NCBI GenBank assembly: GCA_913042895.1
Contig: CAJWMQ010000009.1
Location: forward strand, 1 to 38,509
DNA length: 38,509 nt
DNA from: an uncultured Verrucomicrobiales bacterium
Lineage (GTDB): Bacteria; Verrucomicrobiota; Verrucomicrobiia; Limisphaerales; UBA1100
Direction: 5' to 3'
Position 1 is the stretch's first letter. Each line of letters begins with the position of its first letter. Under the pieces are notes generated by a model. It ran no database searches and was not told the origin of the DNA. It worked only from the letters and a program-made list of their open reading frames with translations. A program made the position numbers and the translations under genes. Below, in pieces: positions 16,509 to 24,564 of this stretch.

Positions 16509-17248
16509 GTGATGATATCCTCCGGCCTTACTTGGAGGCATTCGTCCTGATCCTCCCAAATCACAGCCGGAAAAAACTCCACCAGCGTCGGCGCCAGTTC
16601 AACGCCTTGATAGGCCAGCAGTTGCTCGCTTTGTTGGGCGGCATCCTCAAAAGCCTGTTCGTAATTTGCGTGACTGTTGCGACGTATTTCATCCCAGTGC
16701 GCCACACCATGAATGCTTGAATAATCTTCCGCCCATCGCGCCAGCCCCTCCCGAAGGGATTCGTCAGGCAAATCCTCAAGTGGCACAACCGTGTCATTAC
16801 AATGAAGACAAATCAAACCGTTTTCCAGAACATCCCGTGTCACCATCGGCAGCAATGGAGCTCTACAGCATTTGGCTGCAGGGAAACCAACCGGAGGATT
16901 CACTAAGCGCTGATGCCAAATTTGGCGGTCATGCCCCACCGTCGCCGCTAGACGATAAGAAGCAACAAGAGGATGCGACATGCGCCACAGTTTGCCCTGC
17001 AACTGACTCAAGGTTTGCGCCATCCAGCGCGCCAGCGTGAGGTCATCAAACCCACGGAAAAGCCCGGCATAATCCTGCCAAAGCCGCTCCACCGCATCCG
17101 TCTCATGAGCCACCAGCGAAGCATGGCGGGAAAGCTGCACGGGGCAAAGTGTAAAAAAGTTCAACTTGGGCCGGCCCTCGACCTTACCTATAAACGCTTC
17201 GTGTCCGAGGAGATGCCGCCAGAAAATCCGCTGGAGATGCCTGTTCAT
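16505..17248 (-). CDS. Unknown protein with a CxxC zinc-ribbon-like segment
   Basis: Up to 247 residues, not recognised. The protein is mostly helical and acidic toward the C terminus. It contains paired cysteines (AKCCRAPLL and, 20 residues later, LICLHCND), suggesting a structural metal site, and PVQLSRHASLV near the N terminus. There is no signal peptide or membrane segment. The listed ATG start lies 36 bases inside the start of divergent recG and inside its likely promoter; a TTG at 17164 or GTG at 17140 would remove this clash and are plausible true starts. It is coupled to the downstream AsmA-like gene by an ATGA overlap. Confidence 0.55.
   Translation of the reverse strand: MNRHLQRIFWRHLLGHEAFIGKVEGRPKLNFFTLCPVQLSRHASLVAHETDAVERLWQDYAGLFRGFDDLTLARWMAQTLSQLQGKLWRMSHPLVASYRLAATVGHDRQIWHQRLVNPPVGFPAAKCCRAPLLPMVTRDVLENGLICLHCNDTVVPLEDLPDESLREGLARWAEDYSSIHGVAHWDEIRRNSHANYEQAFEDAAQQSEQLLAYQGVELAPTLVEFFPAVIWEDQDECLQVRPEDIIT
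17166..17194 (+). promoter_or_regulatory. Candidate sigma-70 promoter for recG
   Basis: TTGGGC (17166-17171), a 17-base spacer and TATAAA (17189-17194, five of six matches). Predicted transcription start is near 17201, leaving a leader of about 12 bases to the ATG at 17213. The element lies within the listed 5' end of the divergent unknown gene, which argues that this neighbour starts further in. Confidence 0.4.
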
Positions 17249-19180
17249 TACTTGAAAGGCGTCAACACCGAACGTTGCCAGCAGCTGGCGCGGCTCAAAT
17301 GCAAGACTCTTGGCGATCTTTTGCTTCTGCGGCCGCGGCGTTATGAGGATCGGCGTGACATACGGCCAATTCGGGAACTTTCCAGTGACGAACCTGCCCT
17401 AGCCCGTGGCCGTATTGCCGTGGCCGGCACCAAACGCCTCCGTGGCGGCCGCACGCTGTTTGAGTTTATGCTCGAGGACGATTCCGGCCACGTCTCCTGT
17501 CGCTGGTGGAATATCACCTACATCTCCCGCTACTTCAAAGTGGGCGACGATGTACTGATCTACGGCAAGTTGTCCAAAGGCAAAAGCCGGGCCGTCGATC
17601 ATCCCGAAACGGAGATCATCGAAAACGACGAGGACGCTACCATTCATGTAAACCGGATCGTGCCGGTCTACCCGCTTACCGAGGGCCTGTCTCAACGCTG
17701 GCTGCGGCGCTTCATGCACGGCATTGTGGAGGAATATTTGGGGCTGATTGAAGCCCCCACATATCTCGCCGCCGGCCTACCTGATCCCCATGAAGCCATA
17801 CGGTCCTTGCACTTCCCTCCCGAACTCGATGATGCCGCCGCCGCGCGGCGCCGTTTAGCTCTGGATGAATTTGTCGTCCTTCAACGCCAACTCCGTAGAC
17901 GACGAAATAATCTCCAATCCAAGGCCCAAGCCCTACCCTGTGGTGGCGACGCCTCCTTCACGCAACCGTTTCTTGAAGCCGTCGGCTTTCAACTTACCGA
18001 CGCGCAACGCACCGTTTCGATGGAGATCGAGGCTGACCTCGCCGGCAAACATCCCATGCGCCGCCTGCTGCAAGGCGATGTAGGCTCAGGCAAAACCGTA
18101 GTCTCCGGACTCGCCATTCTCCGCGCACTGGAGAGCGACTACAACGCCCTCCTCATGGCACCCACGGAAATTCTCGCCGAACAACATCATCGCAATTTTA
18201 CGCAATGGCTGCGCCACCTGCCAGTTCGCATCCGCCTCCACACCGGCAGCCATAAGGAATCCGATGAACCACTTTTTGCCTCCGGCGAACGCACGCTAGC
18301 CATCGGCACGCATGCGTTGTTTCAGGATTCATTTTCCCTCGATGACCTCGGACTAGTGGTGATTGATGAGCAACACAAATTTGGCGTCAGCCAACGCGAC
18401 CAACTCCTGCGCAAAGGCAACTTCCCGCATTTGCTGGTCATGACCGCCACCCCCATCCCGCGCACGCTGGGCCTCACGTTGTATGGCGATCTTGATTGCT
18501 CAGTGATTGATGAACTTCCTCAAGGTCGTGGCACGATCCGCACCCACATTCGCACACCGGATCGATGGCCAAAAATCCTCGAGTTCATGAAGGAACAACT
18601 GAACGCCGGTCGACAAGCCTATGTGGTGTTTCCGCGCGTTGACAACGAGGACACGACCACAGGCATCAAGGCTGTGAACAAAGAAGCGCGCAAGCTCGCC
18701 ATGGAGTTCGCCCCGCATCAGATTGGCGTCCTCCACGGACGCATGAGGCCCGAGAAAAAAGAACAGGCCATGCAAGCGTTTGATGAAAATCGCCTGCAAG
18801 TACTACTGTCCACAACCGTAGTAGAAGTGGGCGTCGATGTCCCGAACGCCACCCTGATGCTCATCCAGAACGCCGATCAATTCGGGCTCGCCCAATTGCA
18901 TCAGCTGCGCGGCCGTATTGGGCGAGGCAAGCATAATAGCCACTGCATTCTTCTCACTACCGGCACATCCGACGAGGTCAATGACCGACTCAAAGTACTG
19001 GAAGAAACCACCGACGGCTTTCAGGTCGCCGAGGCCGACCTGAAAATCCGCGGCCCCGGCGAACTCACTGGCCGCGATCAAAGCGGCCTCCCTGCCTTCA
19101 AGTTCGGCGACCTGCGTCACGACCTCGACCTCATCGAATTGGCCCGGCACATTGCCTTGGAGATCGAGGCTGGCAACTAG
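17213..19180 (+). CDS. recG: ATP-dependent DNA helicase RecG
   Basis: A 655-residue helicase that remodels stalled replication forks and Holliday-type junctions. The N-terminal wedge/OB region begins with VHYLKGVNTERCQQLARLKC and LLLLRPRRYEDR. The helicase core has the Walker A loop LQGDVGSGKTVV, motif Ia MAPTEILAEQH, the Walker B box VVIDEQHKFGV, MTATPIPRTLGL, LHGRMRPEKKEQAM, LLSTTVVEVGVDVPNAT and QLRGRIGRGKH. The Walker B Gln-His variant is normal for RecG. The ORF track extends 80 codons upstream, but that part is read through the divergent gene and lacks family sequence; ATG 17213 (after GAGGAG) or ATG 17237 are the realistic starts. Confidence 0.95.
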   Translation: MPPENPLEMPVHYLKGVNTERCQQLARLKCKTLGDLLLLRPRRYEDRRDIRPIRELSSDEPALARGRIAVAGTKRLRGGRTLFEFMLEDDSGHVSCRWWNITYISRYFKVGDDVLIYGKLSKGKSRAVDHPETEIIENDEDATIHVNRIVPVYPLTEGLSQRWLRRFMHGIVEEYLGLIEAPTYLAAGLPDPHEAIRSLHFPPELDDAAAARRRLALDEFVVLQRQLRRRRNNLQSKAQALPCGGDASFTQPFLEAVGFQLTDAQRTVSMEIEADLAGKHPMRRLLQGDVGSGKTVVSGLAILRALESDYNALLMAPTEILAEQHHRNFTQWLRHLPVRIRLHTGSHKESDEPLFASGERTLAIGTHALFQDSFSLDDLGLVVIDEQHKFGVSQRDQLLRKGNFPHLLVMTATPIPRTLGLTLYGDLDCSVIDELPQGRGTIRTHIRTPDRWPKILEFMKEQLNAGRQAYVVFPRVDNEDTTTGIKAVNKEARKLAMEFAPHQIGVLHGRMRPEKKEQAMQAFDENRLQVLLSTTVVEVGVDVPNATLMLIQNADQFGLAQLHQLRGRIGRGKHNSHCILLTTGTSDEVNDRLKVLEETTDGFQVAEADLKIRGPGELTGRDQSGLPAFKFGDLRHDLDLIELARHIALEIEAGN

Positions 19181-19200
19181 CCCCGTTTTTGTGATATACT
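19171..19200 (+). promoter_or_regulatory. Candidate extended -10 promoter for the DUF2270-hisC run
   Basis: TATACT at 19195-19200, preceded by TG one base earlier (TGATATACT), forms an extended -10 element just after recG. The -35 region (TGGCAA, 19171-19176, 18-base spacing) is weak. A transcription start about 7 bases downstream would fall at the ATG at 19206, so the message may be leaderless. Confidence 0.4.
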
Positions 19201-19205
19201 TCCGA

Positions 19206-19925
19206 ATGCCCGAATACGGGGAAGACACCGATGTCATGGACGCACTGCATGAGGAACCCTCCTCGGACCAGGGTTACGTCACGGCTATGTCGCACTTTTA
19301 CCGGGGCGAGATCGGCCGGATGATGGTTTGGCGTCAACGACTCGACACCACGACCACTTGGGCCATCACCTCTACCGGCACAATTTTTACCGTCGCGTTT
19401 TCGTTTGAAACCGTTCCACATCTGATCTTCTTTTTTAACCTCGCCATTGTGGCGATCATGCTTTGGATCGAAGCGCGGCGCTATCGCTTCTACGACGCCT
19501 TTCGCGCCCGTGTTCGCATGATCGAGGCCCACTTCCTAACGCCTGTCCTGCTACGCGAGGAACCCAAACTCGAAGGCAACTGGCGCAAACTCGTTGCCGA
19601 GGACTTGCTAGTGCCCGCGTTCAAAGTGAGCATGTTCGAGTCCATCGGCCGTCGTCTAAAACGCAATTACGCCTTTATCGCGACCATTATTCTCTCCGCC
19701 TGGATCACCAAAATTTTTATGCATCCGCCCAACGGTAACGAAATCAATTCTGCCAGCACACTATACGAGGCCCTTGCCGTGGGCGCGTTCCCGAGTTGGT
19801 TTGTGGCAGCCATCATGATTGGTACATTTGTAACCGCCGCCAGCATCACCATTTACATCGCCAAAAATTCCACGGGCGAAATTACCGAGATCGGCAAAAG
19901 CAGCCGTACCAACTGGATGGGGTAA
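19206..19925 (+). CDS. DUF2270-like integral membrane protein
   Basis: A 239-residue membrane protein of unknown function that resembles the DUF2270 family. After an acidic N terminus it reads YRGEIGRMMVWRQRLDTTT, then two close hydrophobic segments (TWAITSTGTIFTVAF and LIFFFNLAIVAIMLW), EARRYRFYDAFRARVRMIEA, a cytosolic stretch, and two more membrane segments (YAFIATIILSAWITKIF and SWFVAAIMIGTFVTAASITIY). Four transmembrane helices are predicted by eye. The start is either 19206 (MPEYGED) or 19236 (MDALHEE). Its stop shares one base with the hisC start (TAATG), but no functional link to histidine synthesis is known to me. Confidence 0.75.
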   Translation: MPEYGEDTDVMDALHEEPSSDQGYVTAMSHFYRGEIGRMMVWRQRLDTTTTWAITSTGTIFTVAFSFETVPHLIFFFNLAIVAIMLWIEARRYRFYDAFRARVRMIEAHFLTPVLLREEPKLEGNWRKLVAEDLLVPAFKVSMFESIGRRLKRNYAFIATIILSAWITKIFMHPPNGNEINSASTLYEALAVGAFPSWFVAAIMIGTFVTAASITIYIAKNSTGEITEIGKSSRTNWMG

Positions 19926-21001
19926 TGCAACTCAACCCGCAACTGGCTAATCTGCCGGTCTATCAACCCGGCCGACCTCTCGAGGAAGTCGCACGCGAAC
20001 TAGGCCTGCCTTCGGAAGGCCTCATTAAACTAGCCTCCAACGAAAACCCCCTCGGCCCATCGCCCAAGGCCGTCGAGGCCATGCAGCAAACGGCTTCCCA
20101 AATCCATCTTTACCCGGATGGCAATGCCTTCTACCTACGCAACGCCATGGCCGAACGGCTTGCCGTGGACGCCAACCAGTTGGTCTTCGGCAACGGCTCC
20201 AATGAGATCATCGAATTCGTCGCGCATGCCCTGCTCGGCCCCGGTAAAAATATCGTGGTCTCCCAATACTGCTTTGCCATTTACCCGATCGTAGCCCACC
20301 TCAATGGAGCAGATTGCATCACAGTACCGGCCAGGGATTACGGCCACAATTTGCCAGCTATGAGAGAGGCCATCACGCCAGATACCCGCATTGTTTTTGT
20401 TGCCAACCCGAACAACCCTACCGGCACCCTCGCCTCGCACGAAGATGTCCTGGCGCTCGTCGATGCTGTCCCGGAACATACGTTACTGGTCATGGATGAG
20501 GCCTATTTCGAGTTTCTAGAATCACCCCTCGACCTCGTTCCGCGCTTACGGGATAAGCACAACCTCCTCCTCATGCGCACATTCTCCAAAATCTACGGCT
20601 TAGCAGGACTGCGCATCGGATACGGCATTGGTCATCCGGAGTTTATCGCAGCTCTGGAGAAGGTCCGCCAACCATTTAACCTGAACGCAATGGCTCAAAC
20701 TGCCGCATTGGCCGCTATTGATGACACCGGCCACCTCGAAGCCACCCGCGCCAACAACGCCGCCGGCTTAGAATTCTTCGCGCAGGCCCTCAGCGAAATG
20801 AACATCGAAACAGTCACCTCGCACGCCAATTTCATTTTAGCAAATGTCGGCGATGGCACCGGTACGTTCCAGAAATTGCAAGAACGCGGCGTCATTACGC
20901 GCCCCATGGCCGGCTACCAATTACCAGAGTGGATACGGATTTCCATTGGCACCCCGACAGAAAACGAGCATTGCTTGAGCGCCCTGCGAGAATTGCGTTG
21001 A
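19925..21001 (+). CDS. hisC: Histidinol-phosphate aminotransferase (class I/II PLP aminotransferase)
   Basis: A 358-residue PLP enzyme of the HisC/aromatic aminotransferase group, which converts imidazole-acetol phosphate to histidinol phosphate. Signatures are KLASNENPLGPSPKAVEAM, YPDGNAFYLRNAMA, FGNGSNEIIEF, NPNNPTGTL, VMDEAYFEF and the PLP-lysine motif TFSKIYGLAGLRIGYG, with RISIGTPTENE at the end. HisC paralogues can use aromatic amino acids, and no other his genes are in the window, so the physiological substrate is not proven. The first 43 codons of the track ORF are read out of frame through the membrane-protein gene; ATG 19925 is the real start. Confidence 0.88.
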   Translation: MQLNPQLANLPVYQPGRPLEEVARELGLPSEGLIKLASNENPLGPSPKAVEAMQQTASQIHLYPDGNAFYLRNAMAERLAVDANQLVFGNGSNEIIEFVAHALLGPGKNIVVSQYCFAIYPIVAHLNGADCITVPARDYGHNLPAMREAITPDTRIVFVANPNNPTGTLASHEDVLALVDAVPEHTLLVMDEAYFEFLESPLDLVPRLRDKHNLLLMRTFSKIYGLAGLRIGYGIGHPEFIAALEKVRQPFNLNAMAQTAALAAIDDTGHLEATRANNAAGLEFFAQALSEMNIETVTSHANFILANVGDGTGTFQKLQERGVITRPMAGYQLPEWIRISIGTPTENEHCLSALRELR

Positions 21002-21046
21002 ACCCGCACCACTTTCTCCTGATATTTCCGACCCGATATTGGCGAC

Positions 21047-22327
21047 GTGAAACCGACTGACCTCAGAGGCATCCTGCAGTACATCCCGCGCTTTCGCGAA
21101 AAGACTTTCGTGATCGCGGCCGATGGCGCTGTCGTCTCACACATTAACTTCGCCAATCTCCTGCTCGACATCGCCGTTCTACGCTCCCTAAACATCCGGG
21201 TTGTCCTGGTCCACGGTGCCGCCGAGCAAATTGCCCAACTCGCTAAAGAGCAATCACTCACCCCAAGCAATCTCGACGGCACCGGCATCACTGATGACGC
21301 CACCCTGAAGCTGGCTCTCACCGCGGCAAATGGGCTCACACACGAAATCCTCGAAGGCTTTGCCACGAACGACTTGCGCGCCGCCAACGCCAACGCCGTC
21401 GCCGCCCAGCCACTCGGTATCCTTGCCGGCACGAATCATCAAAACACCGGCCAAGTTGAACGCATTGACACGGAGCTCCTGAAAACCCTCCTGGCTCAAG
21501 GCATCACGCCCGTAATCCCGCCGCTCGGTTTTGATGGCGAGGGCAATACCTTTAGGCTGAACAGTGATTCGGTCGCCCATTGCGTGGCCGAAGCTTTGCA
21601 GGCCACAAAACTGATTTTCATTTCCACCACAGACGGCCTGCAGCAAGACGACGCTATCGTCCGCCAAATTCTCTCCACCGAATTACAAGCCACTCTCGCT
21701 AATCAACCCGATCGTATTCCCAAAGATCATCGCTCCAAAGCCCGCCATGCCGCTGAAGCCTGTTCCGCCGGAGTGCCACGTGTGCATCTGATCAATGGCC
21801 TCGTCACTGAAGGCCTTTTGGCTGAAGTATTCTCCAATGAGGGTATCGGCACGCTGGTGTATGCCAACGAGTACCGCCAAATCCGGCCGGCAAAAATGAA
21901 AGATGCCGCCAGTATCCACCGGCTTTCCCGTGAAGCGATGGCCGAAGAGCGGTTGATCGCCCGCAGTGAAGAAGCCATCGAGGAATTATTGGAAGATTAT
22001 TTCCTGTTCGAGATTGACGACAACCCCGTTGCCTGTGTCGCCCTGCATACGCACACGAAGGAAGGCATCGGAGAACTGGCTCATCTATTCGTAAATCCCT
22101 CGCACGGCAATCAGGGCATTGGCCAAAGACTCGTTCAATATGTTGAAGACAAAGCCCGCGAGTCCGGCCTCACAAAACTGGTTACCCTTTCCACTCAATC
22201 ATTTGCTTTTTTCACCAACAAATCAGGCTTTATCGAGGGCGATCTTAGCGATCTGCCAGTACCTCGGCAGGCAGCCCATCAGAAGCAAGGCCGTAACTCT
22301 AAGGTCCTAATTAAAGAACTCAGTTGA
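21047..22327 (+). CDS. argA: Amino-acid N-acetyltransferase (N-acetylglutamate synthase)
   Basis: A 426-residue ArgA, which acetylates glutamate from acetyl-CoA at the start of arginine synthesis. Residues 1-280 form an amino-acid-kinase-like regulatory domain (VVLVHGAAEQIAQLA, GILAGTNHQNTGQV, VIPPLGFDGEG, LNSDSVAHCVAEAL, then GVPRVHLINGL). The C-terminal 140 residues are a GNAT acetyltransferase (IRPAKMKDAASIHRLSREA, AHLFVNPSHGNQGIGQRLV with the acetyl-CoA loop, FFTNKSGFIEG). The start is GTG at 21047, 45 bases after hisC. In other bacteria the kinase-like domain binds arginine for feedback inhibition; this is presumed here. Confidence 0.92.
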   Translation: MKPTDLRGILQYIPRFREKTFVIAADGAVVSHINFANLLLDIAVLRSLNIRVVLVHGAAEQIAQLAKEQSLTPSNLDGTGITDDATLKLALTAANGLTHEILEGFATNDLRAANANAVAAQPLGILAGTNHQNTGQVERIDTELLKTLLAQGITPVIPPLGFDGEGNTFRLNSDSVAHCVAEALQATKLIFISTTDGLQQDDAIVRQILSTELQATLANQPDRIPKDHRSKARHAAEACSAGVPRVHLINGLVTEGLLAEVFSNEGIGTLVYANEYRQIRPAKMKDAASIHRLSREAMAEERLIARSEEAIEELLEDYFLFEIDDNPVACVALHTHTKEGIGELAHLFVNPSHGNQGIGQRLVQYVEDKARESGLTKLVTLSTQSFAFFTNKSGFIEGDLSDLPVPRQAAHQKQGRNSKVLIKELS

Positions 22328-22743
22328 TGGCACTTCCCAAAAAATTACCGGAAATAATATTGGTAGCACTCGTTTGCTTAATGATTGGTTACGGCACCGG
22401 CTCTGTGCTCACTGAACGCAAACAAATGGTAACGCTTGAACACAGCGTCACGCTCCGCTGGAGCGATGGCGTTTTCGATGAACCCGCTCTCGGTGCCCAT
22501 GTATTCTTGGAGCCACACATGGATGGAAAATCCGTGCGACTACGCGTGTACATTGGCCGTAGCCAACCCAAGTTTTTCATGCCCGGCCGCATCGGCGAAA
22601 TCGATGTCGTCCGCACGCCAGAAGATGCCGCAACTAAATGGAGCCGAATCGAATGGCGTGAAGACGGTCTGCACCTGGGCGTCGACGGCAACCGTACGCG
22701 CCTGTATATCCCACAGAAAGATATTAAACCGGTCCTCCAATGA
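22327..22743 (+). CDS. Small membrane-anchored hypothetical protein
   Basis: A 138-residue protein I do not recognise. One hydrophobic segment at about residues 8-25 (IILVALVCLMIGYGTGSV) acts as a signal anchor; the rest is beta-rich and would face the periplasm. It has clusters such as LEHSVTLRWSDGVFDEP and a closing GVDGNRTRLYIPQ. The ATG at 22327 shares one base with the argA stop (TGATG), preferred over the TTG at 22324. It overlaps the L,D-transpeptidase gene by four bases, which suggests an envelope role; this is inference from context. Confidence 0.6.
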   Translation: MALPKKLPEIILVALVCLMIGYGTGSVLTERKQMVTLEHSVTLRWSDGVFDEPALGAHVFLEPHMDGKSVRLRVYIGRSQPKFFMPGRIGEIDVVRTPEDAATKWSRIEWREDGLHLGVDGNRTRLYIPQKDIKPVLQ

Positions 22744-23258
22744 ATCTGCCAACGGCGTTTATGGAGGTTTGCGAGCAACACGGCCACACGCTCACCGAAC
22801 ATTGCCTCCATGTTCAGGTAGCCACCCAAATGCTGACCCATTATCACGGCGACCAATACACCACCTTGACCGCATCCACCGCGGTCAACGGCACCGGCCA
22901 ACAGGAAGGGTCCTTCCAAACACCGCTCGGACTGCATCGAGTCTGCGAAAAAATTGGCGATAACGCACCCGTCGGCACGGTCTTCAAGGGGCGCCAACCC
23001 GTTCGCCATGATGGCAAAGGCGACCCCACTGCTCTGATCACCGATCGTATTCTCTGGCTGGAAGGATTGGAGCCCGGTTTCAATTCAGGCGGTGAGGTCG
23101 ATAGTCGCCAGCGTTACATTTACATCCACGGCATTGGAGACGAATCCCGCCTGGGCCAACCCAATTCGCAGGGCTGCATCCATCTTGGCGCCGCTGGCCT
23201 ACTCCCTTTGTTCGATGCCATTCCAGAGGGCACTTTGGTGTTAATTACCGAAAACTGA
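22740..23258 (+). CDS. L,D-transpeptidase (YkuD domain) without signal peptide
   Basis: A 172-residue YkuD-fold protein. The catalytic stretch is clear: YIYIHGIGDESRLGQPNSQG followed by CIHLG, with the conserved His-Gly and Ser-x-Gly-Cys pattern, and the substrate-side STAVNGTGQQEGSFQTPLG upstream. Such enzymes make 3-3 cross-links or attach proteins to peptidoglycan through a catalytic cysteine. There is no signal peptide or hydrophobic N terminus with this start, and the gene begins within the end of the preceding anchored-protein gene (ATGA). Export must be by another route, or the protein acts in the cytosol on precursors; I cannot tell which. Confidence 0.85.
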   Translation: MNLPTAFMEVCEQHGHTLTEHCLHVQVATQMLTHYHGDQYTTLTASTAVNGTGQQEGSFQTPLGLHRVCEKIGDNAPVGTVFKGRQPVRHDGKGDPTALITDRILWLEGLEPGFNSGGEVDSRQRYIYIHGIGDESRLGQPNSQGCIHLGAAGLLPLFDAIPEGTLVLITEN

Positions 23259-23298
23259 CTTTTGCCCACCTCGCCCACAGGCTATCCTGCCCTTCCCG

Positions 23299-24564
23299 AT
23301 GAGTTTAGCTGAAGACATGACTGCGCTGGCAGTGGCCGCCAAGAAAGCAGCCCACTCCATGCCCCGCTTGAGCACAGATGAAAAGAACCACTGTCTCAAG
23401 GCGATGGCAAATGCCTTGGAGGGCCAATCTCAAGCCATCCAAGATGCCAACGCAAAAGATTTAGAAACGGCGCGGGAAATGGATCTGTCCCAAGCCATGA
23501 TCGATCGCCTGCTGCTTGATGAACAACGCGTTGCCGGAATGGCCCAAGGGTTGCGCGAGGTAGCCGAGCTACCTGATCCCGTGGGGCGCGTATTGGCCGA
23601 AACGGATCGTCCCAGCGGCTTAAAGCTGAAAAAGGTCGCTTGCCCGATTGGCGTGGTGGTAATGATTTATGAATCGCGCCCCAACGTCACCGCTGATGCC
23701 GCTGGACTTTGCTTCAAATCTGGTAATGCGACTATTTTGCGGGGGGGCAAAGAAGCTCTGCACTCAAACCAAATCATTGCTCGACTGATGGTTGAGGCAG
23801 GCCAATCGGCGTGCGAACACTTTCCGTCGGAGGCGATCCAAGTCGTTCCCACTACCGACCGCGCTGCCATTCCTGAACTGTTGGCGCTCACCGAACTCGT
23901 AGATCTCTGCATCCCCCGTGGTGGCGAAGGCCTGATTCGTGCCGTCGCCGAATGCTCGCGCGTTCCCGTCATCAAACATTATAAGGGCATCTGCAGCGTC
24001 TACCTCGACGGCGCCGCCGATGTAGATAAGGCCATGGCTATCACAGTGAACTCCAAAACCCATCGCACCGGAGTTTGCAATGCCATGGAAACTCTGTTGG
24101 TGGATAGCCGGTCCGCCGAGCAACTACTGCCCGCCGTCGGACAAGCCTTGGCGAAAAAAGGCGTGGAAATGCGCAGTTGCCCGCAAGCGATAGCCATTCT
24201 CGGTGATCTTGCCATTGAAGCCACCAACGAGGATTGGGACACGGAATACCTGGACCTCATCTGTTCAGTACGTGTGGTGGATGGGGTTGATGGCGCCTTG
24301 GAACATATCAATAGGCACGGCTCCGGTCACACCGAATGCATCGTTACTGAAGACGAATCCACGGCCCGCCGATTCCAGCTCGAAGCCGATACTTCAACCG
24401 TGTTTTGGAATGCCTCCACGCGGTTCTCTGATGGCGGCGAGTTCGGTATGGGCGCGGAGATTGGGATCAGCACCGACAAGATCGGCGCGCGCGGCCCCAT
24501 GGGCTTGGCCGAACTCACCACCTACAAATGGCTCGGCGAGGGCGCCGGCCTCACCCGCGCCTAA
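23299..24564 (+). CDS. proA: Glutamate-5-semialdehyde dehydrogenase (gamma-glutamyl phosphate reductase)
   Basis: A 421-residue aldehyde-dehydrogenase-fold enzyme for the second step of proline synthesis, reducing glutamyl-5-phosphate with NADPH. Family blocks include PIGVVVMIYESRPNVTADAA, CFKSGNATILRGGKEALHSN, LVDLCIPRGGEGLI, PVIKHYKGICSVYLDGAAD, the catalytic-cysteine segment HRTGVCNAMETLLV, and GMGAEIGISTDKIGARGPMG with LTTYKW. It has a 40-base upstream gap with a weak TATCCT element at 23283. The stop shares one base with the following gene (TAATG). Confidence 0.95.
   Translation: MSLAEDMTALAVAAKKAAHSMPRLSTDEKNHCLKAMANALEGQSQAIQDANAKDLETAREMDLSQAMIDRLLLDEQRVAGMAQGLREVAELPDPVGRVLAETDRPSGLKLKKVACPIGVVVMIYESRPNVTADAAGLCFKSGNATILRGGKEALHSNQIIARLMVEAGQSACEHFPSEAIQVVPTTDRAAIPELLALTELVDLCIPRGGEGLIRAVAECSRVPVIKHYKGICSVYLDGAADVDKAMAITVNSKTHRTGVCNAMETLLVDSRSAEQLLPAVGQALAKKGVEMRSCPQAIAILGDLAIEATNEDWDTEYLDLICSVRVVDGVDGALEHINRHGSGHTECIVTEDESTARRFQLEADTSTVFWNASTRFSDGGEFGMGAEIGISTDKIGARGPMGLAELTTYKWLGEGAGLTRA

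Noticed and set aside
16973-17212. 80-codon N-terminal extension of RecG
   Set aside because: The sequence is read through the divergent neighbour and shows no RecG family similarity; a good promoter and ATG lie downstream.
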